From NCBI GenBank assembly GCA_021154515.1, contig JAJKIL010000337.1, positions 1 to 5,142 of the forward strand: a stretch of DNA of 5,142 nucleotides, given 5' to 3'. Origin of the DNA: Niastella sp. (GTDB lineage: Bacteria; Bacteroidota; Bacteroidia; Chitinophagales; Chitinophagaceae). This document shows, piece after piece, positions 1 to 5,142 of this stretch. The notes below the pieces were generated by a model, which saw nothing but the letters and a program-made list of their open reading frames with translations, did not search any database and was not told the origin of the DNA. Both the position numbers and the translations under genes were made by a program. Position 1 is the stretch's first letter. Every line of letters starts with the position of its first letter.

Positions 1-477
1 GAAGACCTGAAGAAAGTGATGATGGCCATACTGGAAGCCTGCAAATGGCTCGATAATATGGGTAACCGTAAAAAAGCGGCCGCCATACTTTCACGCCCTA
101 ACTATGTAAATGCACCCGTTACCGTACTGGAGGCCCGCCTCATGGGAAGTAACGACCTTGGCTGCGACCTGGGAGTGCAGAAATATAAAGACGATTACAT
201 GTTGTTCCATAATAATGGTTTTGTAAACGCACCAAGAAAAGCACATGGCATCTGGTTTCTTTCGCAGTATGTACGCTTTGGTTTAGTAGATGCGTTGCCG
301 GCCAATTATAAAGAGATAGCTGATAAACTGATCATGGACGATCTGTACGCTGAAGTGGCAAAAAGCATGAACATTCCTGTTCCTGCAGATGATATGAAGC
401 CATTCAAATTGAACATCGAGGCTGCAACCTTTGATCCAAATAACCCGAAAGCGTATATCGCTGCATCGCCCAAATAA
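1..477 (+). CDS. nrtA: NrtA-type nitrate ABC transporter substrate-binding protein, C-terminal part (5' end outside window)
   Basis: The frame is open from base 1 and ends with TAA at 475-477, giving 158 residues. A GTG at 16 is unlikely to be the start, because family homology continues upstream of it; the true start lies before the window. Members of the NrtA/CmpA family are usually over 400 residues, so about one third is visible. Recognisable C-terminal features are the helix with EACKWLDN followed by KKAAAILSRPNYVNAP, which resembles the region of cyanobacterial NrtA where bound-ligand lobes pack, and the family-like tail FDPNNPKAY at residues 144-152. The protein would bind nitrate (or nitrite) outside the inner membrane and deliver it to the permease encoded 32 bases downstream. 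Related proteins bind bicarbonate, cyanate or sulfonates; the nitrate assignment rests on resemblance to NrtA and on the nitrate reductase gene in the same cluster. Any signal or lipoprotein peptide lies outside the window. Confidence 0.88.
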   Translation, partial: EDLKKVMMAILEACKWLDNMGNRKKAAAILSRPNYVNAPVTVLEARLMGSNDLGCDLGVQKYKDDYMLFHNNGFVNAPRKAHGIWFLSQYVRFGLVDALPANYKEIADKLIMDDLYAEVAKSMNIPVPADDMKPFKLNIEAATFDPNNPKAYIAASPK

Positions 478-509
478 ACCCCATTACATAACTATTCAAA
501 TTGTAAACA

Positions 510-1292
510 ATGAAAGCAAAAGCAATAAAAATAGGATGGTCGGTGGTGTATTTCGCGGCAGGTATGCTGTTGTTGCTGGGAATGTGGGATATGGTTTCCC
601 GGTTAACAAAAGGAGAGATCCCTTCACCCATTGCAACCTGGGGTACGTTTAAAGAAGTTATGACCAATCCTTTTCAAAATGACCCCGATAATAAAGGAAT
701 TGGTATAAAGCTGTTGAGTTCTCTGGCACGGGTAGGTATTGGTTTTGGATTGGGCAGTTTAATTGCCATTCCCCTGGGTTTTGTTTTAGGGAGCAGCCGG
801 ATAGCAATGAATATCATCAATCCCATTGTACAGATATTAAGGCCAGTGTCACCACTGGCCTGGTTTCCACTGGGATTGGCCATTTTCCAGGATTCACCCA
901 AGGCCAGCATCTTTATGATATTCATTTGTTCTTTGTGGCCAACGCTTATCAATACATCTTTCGGCGTTTCGAACATTCCGCAGGATCATAAAAACGTAGG
1001 CAAAGCCTTTGGGTTTTCAGTTTGGAAATACATTACCAAAATAATGTTGCCCTATAGCTTGCCACATATTTTTACAGGTTTGCGTTTGTCGATCGGTGTG
1101 GCCTGGATGGTGATCGTTGCCGGTGAAATGTTATCGGGTGGAATTGGACTGGGGTACTTTGTTTGGGAAGAAGGTTTTAACGGTGGCAGTGTAGGTAAAA
1201 TTCTGGTGGCAATATTGATCATCGGCACCGTAGGATTATTGCTTGACCGGTTATTCACTGGATTGCAAAAGCGATTCACCTACGTGGTGTAG
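510..1292 (+). CDS. nrtB: NrtB-type nitrate ABC transporter permease
   Basis: This 260-residue inner-membrane protein is the expected length for the NrtB/SsuC/TauC permease family. Hydrophobic segments lie near residues 11-30, 72-95, 100-125, 131-150, 187-208 and 228-247, fitting about six transmembrane helices. The cytoplasmic loop that docks on the ATPase is visible at about 162-185, ending in the conserved I-x-LP. Its first residues read GKAFG rather than the textbook EAA, as is common in this subfamily. The following GLRLSIGVAWMVIVAGEM (190-207) is close to cyanobacterial NrtB. It would form the channel through which nitrate released by the binding protein enters the cytoplasm, probably as a homodimer because only one permease gene is present. 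No Shine-Dalgarno sequence precedes the ATG; the sequence before it is A-rich (GTAAACA), as is usual in Bacteroidota. It starts 32 bases after nrtA and ends 36 bases before the ATPase gene. Confidence 0.93.
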   Translation: MKAKAIKIGWSVVYFAAGMLLLLGMWDMVSRLTKGEIPSPIATWGTFKEVMTNPFQNDPDNKGIGIKLLSSLARVGIGFGLGSLIAIPLGFVLGSSRIAMNIINPIVQILRPVSPLAWFPLGLAIFQDSPKASIFMIFICSLWPTLINTSFGVSNIPQDHKNVGKAFGFSVWKYITKIMLPYSLPHIFTGLRLSIGVAWMVIVAGEMLSGGIGLGYFVWEEGFNGGSVGKILVAILIIGTVGLLLDRLFTGLQKRFTYVV

Positions 1293-1328
1293 TTAATTTA
1301 ATTAGTAAAGCACGTAAACCGACGAACA

Positions 1329-2198
1329 ATGAGCACAACAACCACAAAAATAGCAACACAAGATATTGCCGACTCCATTTTGGACCCGGTATTAACACCG
1401 TCAACCGCAATTAGTATCAATAATGTTACAGTAAGTTTTAAAACACCGAAAGGGGCCTATACAGCGGTGAAAGAAATTTCCCTCACCGTACAAAAAGGAG
1501 AGATCGTTTCCCTGATCGGCCATTCAGGTTGTGGTAAATCAACCCTCATGGGTACAATCAGTGGTATGGTTAAACCTTCACAGGGGGAAGTAATAGCTAA
1601 TGGTAAGCGAGTGGCTGGTCCGGGACCCGACAGAGGCATTGTATTTCAGAATTATTCTCTGTTACCCTGGTTATCAGTATACAGGAATATTTATGAAGCA
1701 GTGGACTCGGCATTAAAGGATTTGTCGAAAGCAGAAAAAAAGGAACTGGTAGAACGCAATTTGAAAACCGTGCATTTGTGGGACCATAAGGACAAACTAC
1801 CCGGGCAGTTATCAGGTGGAATGAAACAACGGGTTGCCATTGCACGGGCTTTCGCAATTAACCCAACCATTTTGTTGCTCGATGAACCGTTTGGCGCGCT
1901 CGATGCCCTGACGAAAAGTAATATGCATGTGGAGTTGCTGAAATTATGGAACCTCGACAACCGGGAAAAAACAATCGTAATGGTTACCCATGATATTGAA
2001 GAAGCCATCTTTTTATCAGACAGGGTAGTGGTAATGAATGACGGACCGGCAGCTACTATCAAAGAAATTGTATCGGTTCCCCTGGCAAGGCCGCGCAATA
2101 AAAAAGATATCGTACATGATCCGGTTTATATGAACACGCACGACAAATTACTGAACCTGCTGATCGATAAGTTTTCAATTGATGATATAAAAGAATAA
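1329..2198 (+). CDS. NrtC/NrtD-type nitrate ABC transporter ATP-binding protein
   Basis: This 289-residue ATPase powers the transporter on the cytoplasmic face. All catalytic motifs are intact: Walker A GHSGCGKST (64-72), Q-loop Gln107 in FQNYSLLPW, signature LSGGMKQR (161-168), Walker B ILLLDEP (181-187) with catalytic Glu186, D-loop GALD (189-192) and switch His221. The stretch HSGCGKS and the FQNYSLLPW segment are characteristic of the nitrate/sulfonate/taurine importer subfamily. Cyanobacteria use two ATPases, NrtC with a fused binding-protein-like regulatory domain and NrtD without it. Here there is one ATPase that stops after the nucleotide-binding domain, so it is NrtD-like in architecture and probably works as a homodimer; annotation pipelines may call it nrtC or nrtD. 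About 27 residues precede the conserved start of the domain, a little longer than usual. The ATG at 1329 is the only plausible start: there is an in-frame stop at 1299-1301 and the next Met (74) lies beyond Walker A. Confidence 0.94.
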   Translation: MSTTTTKIATQDIADSILDPVLTPSTAISINNVTVSFKTPKGAYTAVKEISLTVQKGEIVSLIGHSGCGKSTLMGTISGMVKPSQGEVIANGKRVAGPGPDRGIVFQNYSLLPWLSVYRNIYEAVDSALKDLSKAEKKELVERNLKTVHLWDHKDKLPGQLSGGMKQRVAIARAFAINPTILLLDEPFGALDALTKSNMHVELLKLWNLDNREKTIVMVTHDIEEAIFLSDRVVVMNDGPAATIKEIVSVPLARPRNKKDIVHDPVYMNTHDKLLNLLIDKFSIDDIKE

Positions 2199-2212
2199 GC
2201 TGAATGGTCAAT

Positions 2213-2248
2213 GGCTCCCCCTCCACCGGAGGGGGCTGGGGGGAGGCC
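2213..2248. repeat. G/C-rich palindromic element with two competing hairpins
   Basis: This lies in the 89-base gap between the ATPase and MFS genes. Hairpin A pairs CCCCCTCC (2217-2224) perfectly with GGAGGGGG (2228-2235) around a three-base loop. Hairpin B pairs 2213-2221 with 2239-2248, nine pairs with one bulged G, and needs the same C-run, so the long forms of the two exclude each other. No T-run follows, so a standard intrinsic terminator is unlikely. The composition differs sharply from the A/T-rich sequence around it, which suggests a mobile or dispersed repeat unit. I recall similar CCCTCC/GGAGGG palindromes scattered between genes in Bacteroidota genomes, but copy number cannot be judged from one copy. 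Other roles could be mRNA stabilisation, processing, or partial attenuation between the ABC genes and the downstream genes. Confidence 0.7.
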
Positions 2249-2278
2249 TGCAACATAAAATTTTAAAACAGTATTAAT

Positions 2279-2284
2279 AAGGAA
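2279..2284 (+). promoter_or_regulatory. Weak Shine-Dalgarno-like AAGGAA before the MFS gene
   Basis: AAGGAA sits only three bases before the ATG at 2288, closer than normal for a ribosome binding site, so it may not work as one. An alternative in-frame ATG at 2339 has AAGGG seven bases upstream (2327-2331), which is better spaced. Protein homology still favours 2288, because the residues between the two starts look conserved in the family. Confidence 0.3.
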
Positions 2285-2287
2285 TTT

Positions 2288-3595
2288 ATGAATCAACCGC
2301 TGGCAAAGCTGAACATTTTTTCGGGAAAGGGTATACAAATGCGCACCTTTCACATTACCTGGCTTACCTTTTTCTTTTGCTTTTTTGGCTGGTTTGGTAT
2401 TGCGCCATTAATGCCGCTGGTACGTGAGACACTGCACCTTACCAAAGAGCAGGTAGGTAATATTACCATTGCGTCTGTATCGGCTACCATTATTGCCCGG
2501 TTGGTCATTGGCCGTTTGTGCGATACATTAGGGCCCCGCCTATCATATACTATTCTGTTGGTGATCGGTGCAATACCAGTAATGTGTATCGGCTTTGCCA
2601 ATAGTTACGAATCGTTTTTATTATTCCGGTTGATCATTGGTATCATAGGCGCCTCCTTTGTGATCACGCAGTTTCATACCTCAGTAATGTTTGCGCCCAA
2701 TATAGTGGGTTCAGCCAATGCGGTAGCCGGCGGTTGGGGTAACCTGGGTGGTGGTGTTACCCAGATAGTAATGCCGTTGATAGCCGCTGCTTTTGTAGGC
2801 GCTGGTTATATTGACAAAGGTAACAGCTGGCGTATTGCCATGATAGTGCCTGGCGCTATCTTATTGGTAATGGCATTTGTGTACTATCGTTTCACCAAAG
2901 ACACGCCAAATGGTAACTATAATGAGATCAAACGCCAGACAAAAGAAAAAAAGAAAGGCACTTTCACTATAGCATTAAAAGATTACAGAACCTGGATCCT
3001 GGCAGTTGCCTATGCAGCCTGTTTTGGCATCGAGATCACCGTTGATAACGTAGCTGCCACCTACTTCGTAGATAATTTCAAAGCAACACTCATAATGGCG
3101 GGCGCCCTGGCCAGTGTGTTTGGTTTTATGAACCTGTTTGCGCGGGCGCTGGGTGGTATTATCAGCGATAAAGTGGGTAAAGCATATGGGTTACGCGGAA
3201 AGGGAATATTGCTGGCAGGCTTTTTAGTAATGGAAGGATTTGGCATCGTGTTTTTTTCCAATGCAGGCACGTTAACACTGGCCATTGTATCTATGTTAAT
3301 ATTTGCCCTGTTTCTGAAAATGGCAAATGGCGGAACGTATTCCATTGTACCATTTGTGAACAAAGAAGCCATAGGCAGTGTGGCTGGTATTGTAGGCGCC
3401 GGTGGTAACATAGGCGCCATGCTGGTAGGCTTTCTGTTCAAATCTAAAAACATTACGTATTCACAGGCATTTTATTATATAGGCGTTGGCGTAGTGGTAG
3501 TAGGTGTGCTGGTTTTATTGACGCATTTACGTGCGTCACAAAAAACAGGCGCCGCTACAGAAATAAAAGACGAAGCCGCTTTAGCCAGAGCGTAG
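2288..3595 (+). CDS. NarK/NrtP-family (NNP) MFS nitrate/nitrite transporter
   Basis: This 435-residue inner-membrane protein has about 12 hydrophobic segments, typical of the nitrate/nitrite porter family of the major facilitator superfamily. Diagnostic features are the MFS motif GRLCDTLGPR after helix 2 (75-84), the nitrate signature GGWGNLGGGVTQ in helix 5 (148-159) and its second copy GIVGAGGNIGAMLVG in helix 11 (367-381). Arg71 and Arg286 sit where the two anion-binding arginines of E. coli NarK (helices 2 and 8) are expected; this alignment is by eye. The start at 2288 is preferred over 2339 because NIFSGKGIQMRTFHITW resembles the N-terminus of cyanobacterial NrtP. A charged loop (about 212-224) separates the two halves. 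The stop TAG is followed directly by an in-frame TAA. The protein could import nitrate, exchange nitrate for nitrite, or export nitrite; its place before the assimilatory reductase favours uptake. Possible symbols are narK, nasA or nrtP, which sequence alone does not settle. Confidence 0.92.
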   Translation: MNQPLAKLNIFSGKGIQMRTFHITWLTFFFCFFGWFGIAPLMPLVRETLHLTKEQVGNITIASVSATIIARLVIGRLCDTLGPRLSYTILLVIGAIPVMCIGFANSYESFLLFRLIIGIIGASFVITQFHTSVMFAPNIVGSANAVAGGWGNLGGGVTQIVMPLIAAAFVGAGYIDKGNSWRIAMIVPGAILLVMAFVYYRFTKDTPNGNYNEIKRQTKEKKKGTFTIALKDYRTWILAVAYAACFGIEITVDNVAATYFVDNFKATLIMAGALASVFGFMNLFARALGGIISDKVGKAYGLRGKGILLAGFLVMEGFGIVFFSNAGTLTLAIVSMLIFALFLKMANGGTYSIVPFVNKEAIGSVAGIVGAGGNIGAMLVGFLFKSKNITYSQAFYYIGVGVVVVGVLVLLTHLRASQKTGAATEIKDEAALARA

Positions 3596-3634
3596 TAAGG
3601 AAATATTATCGGCCTTATCTAATATAGCATAATC

Positions 3635-5142
3635 ATGGGAAATCATAATTCAGAATCGGTAACTACTACTTGCAGCTATTGCGGGGTGGGTTGTGGTATA
3701 GTGGTAAACAAGGATAAAAAGGGGAACATTACGGTTGAAGGCGACAAGAATCATCCGGTGAACAAAGGCATGTTGTGTAGCAAGGGCATGAATCTGCACT
3801 ATACCGTGAATGATAAAAGCGACCGCTTGTTGTACCCGCAAATGCGCTATAACAAGAATATGCCCATGCAACGGGTATCGTGGGATGAAGCGCTGGACCG
3901 TACGGCTGCCGTATTCAGAACTTTCATTGATAAGTACGGACCAGATTCTGTTGCTTTTTATGTATCCGGCCAATGCCTTACCGAAGAGTACTACGTGATC
4001 AATAAACTGATCAAAGGATTTATAGGAAGTAACAATATTGACACCAACTCCCGGCTGTGCATGAGCAGTGCGGTGGCTGGTTACAAGATGGCACTGGGCG
4101 AAGACAGTGTGCCCGGTTGTTACGATGATATTGAATCAGCCGATTGCTTTTTTATCACCGGGGCTAATCCTGCCTGGTGCCATCCTATTTTATGGCGCCG
4201 TATAGAAGCGCATAAAGCGGCAAATCCGCATGTAAAGATCATTGTGGCCGATCCGCGTAAAACAGATACCTGTTCACTGGCCGATGTGCATTTGCAACTG
4301 AATCCCGGAACGGATATTACACTGAACCACGCCATTGGCCGCTTGCTGATAGAGAATGGAGATGTTGACCTTGATTTTGTAAAGAACCATGCCGAAGGGT
4401 TCGAGCAATATAAAAAGATCGTTTTTCAAAGAACACTGGCCGAAGCTGCAGAAATCTGTGGCATAGATAAAGCCCTTATCATCCTGGCGGCACAACACAT
4501 TGGCAATGCCAAAGGATTTATGAGCTTGTGGACGATGGGCCTGAATCAAAGCGCAATAGGGGTGAACAAAAACCTCAGCTTAATAAACCTCAACCTCATT
4601 ACCGGTCATATTGGTAAACCCGGTTCTGGTCCGTTTTCATTGACCGGGCAACCGAATGCCATGGGTGGCCGGGAAGTAGGCGGGTTGTCGAACCTGTTAC
4701 CTGCGCATCGCGTGCTCACGAATCCCAAACACCGCGAAGAAGTAGAAAAATTCTGGGGCGGAAAGCAAATTTCTCCCAAGCCTGGCTTAACAGCTACGGA
4801 AATGTTCGATGCCTTGAATGAAGGCAAATTAAAAGCTATCTGGATCATCTGCACCAACCCGCTGATCAGTTTACCCAATGTGCGGGTGGCTGAAGAAGGC
4901 TTGAAGAAAGCCAAATTTGTGGTGGTGCAGGACATAAGCAACAAACCCGAAACCCTGAAATATGCCGACGTTATTCTGCCCGCCGCTACCTGGACGGAGA
5001 AAGAAGGCACCATGACCAACTCTGAGCGTCGCATATCATACCTGAATAAAATAGTTGACGCGCCCGGCGAAGCATTGCCTGATGCAGAGATCATTTGCCG
5101 CTTTGCGAAAAAAATGGGTTATCATGGTTTCGATTATGAAAA
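3635..5142 (+). CDS. Assimilatory nitrate reductase catalytic subunit, NarB/NasC type (3' end outside window)
   Basis: The frame runs from ATG 3635 to the window edge without a stop, giving 502 complete codons. Cytoplasmic reduction of nitrate to nitrite at a bis-molybdopterin guanine dinucleotide centre is the expected role. The N-terminal 4Fe-4S ligands are Cys13, Cys16, Cys20 and Cys48 (C-x2-C-x3-C-x27-C), followed by Lys50, which relays electrons in this family. The predicted molybdenum ligand is Cys142 in TNSRLCMSSAV. Cofactor-binding stretches include GANPAWCHP (176-184), VADPRKT (204-210), MGLNQS (301-306), GQPNAMGGREVGG (338-350), CTNPL (406-410) and LPAATWTEKEGTMTNSERR (448-466). There is no Tat signal before the cluster, which argues against periplasmic NapA. 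Cyanobacterial NarB is a little over 700 residues, so about 70% may be visible, but some Bacteroidota and NasC-type proteins carry extra C-terminal electron-transfer domains that would lie outside. An in-frame stop at 3620-3622 rules out a longer N-terminus. Formate dehydrogenase is the main alternative; the signature sequences favour nitrate reductase. Confidence 0.93.
   Translation, partial: MGNHNSESVTTTCSYCGVGCGIVVNKDKKGNITVEGDKNHPVNKGMLCSKGMNLHYTVNDKSDRLLYPQMRYNKNMPMQRVSWDEALDRTAAVFRTFIDKYGPDSVAFYVSGQCLTEEYYVINKLIKGFIGSNNIDTNSRLCMSSAVAGYKMALGEDSVPGCYDDIESADCFFITGANPAWCHPILWRRIEAHKAANPHVKIIVADPRKTDTCSLADVHLQLNPGTDITLNHAIGRLLIENGDVDLDFVKNHAEGFEQYKKIVFQRTLAEAAEICGIDKALIILAAQHIGNAKGFMSLWTMGLNQSAIGVNKNLSLINLNLITGHIGKPGSGPFSLTGQPNAMGGREVGGLSNLLPAHRVLTNPKHREEVEKFWGGKQISPKPGLTATEMFDALNEGKLKAIWIICTNPLISLPNVRVAEEGLKKAKFVVVQDISNKPETLKYADVILPAATWTEKEGTMTNSERRISYLNKIVDAPGEALPDAEIICRFAKKMGYHGFDYE

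Noticed and set aside
1691..2098. 135-codon open frame on the minus strand
   Set aside because: It is antisense to the signature, Walker B and H-loop region of the ATPase, so it is a shadow of a strongly conserved gene.
2213..2250. Standard rho-independent terminator
   Set aside because: The stem is strong, but the bases after it (CTGCAACATAAAATTTT) give no immediate T-run, and same-strand genes of the same pathway continue downstream.
2059..2353. Two minus-strand frames (2059-2256 and 2126-2353) spanning the ATPase-MFS gap
   Set aside because: Both mainly read through the 3' end of one real gene, the G/C palindrome, and in one case the 5' end of the next. The Pro-rich stretch simply translates the palindrome.
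2650..3552. Recurring GGCGCC hexamer in the MFS gene
   Set aside because: The copies fall in frame as Gly-Ala codons in transmembrane helices and reflect protein composition and codon choice rather than a DNA repeat.
3603..3625. Inverted repeat ATATTA...TAATAT before the reductase gene as an operator
   Set aside because: Only six A/T-rich pairs separated by 11 bases; such matches arise by chance, and no second copy was seen in the other gaps.
478..3634. Internal promoters in the gaps 478-509, 1293-1328, 2199-2287 and 3596-3634
   Set aside because: No convincing Bacteroidota -7 TAnnTTTG with an upstream TTG element was seen in any gap, so one transcript from upstream of the window is the simpler reading.
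4606..5094. 162-codon open frame on the minus strand
   Set aside because: It lies wholly inside the reductase gene, whose + strand translation carries conserved molybdopterin motifs throughout this stretch; the reverse translation shows no recognisable domain.

Overview
The window is ordinary coding DNA from a nitrate-assimilation gene cluster. All five genes lie on the + strand with gaps of only 32-89 bases, so they probably form one operon. Moderate G+C, mostly weak or absent Shine-Dalgarno sequences and A-rich bases before start codons suggest a member of the Bacteroidota, perhaps a Chitinophaga/Niastella-like soil bacterium. That placement is an inference from sequence style, not from a marker gene.

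Layout: 1-477 is the 3' part of an NrtA-type substrate-binding protein gene, cut by the window's left edge. 510-1292 is the NrtB-type permease. 1329-2198 is the NrtC/NrtD-type ATPase. 2199-2287 is the largest gap and holds a strikingly G/C-rich palindromic element. 2288-3595 is a NarK/NrtP-family (NNP) major facilitator nitrate/nitrite transporter. 3635-5142 is the 5' part of a cytoplasmic NarB/NasC-type molybdopterin nitrate reductase gene, still open at the right edge.

Working together: the ABC transporter (binding protein, permease, ATPase) would import nitrate at the cost of ATP. The MFS protein gives a second route for nitrate, or a route for nitrite. The reductase converts cytoplasmic nitrate to nitrite, which a nitrite reductase outside this window would take to ammonium. 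Every gene fits a known family. I see no RNA gene, CRISPR array, insertion sequence or undescribed system. The points most worth checking are the palindrome at 2213-2248 and the coexistence of two uptake systems in one gene cluster.
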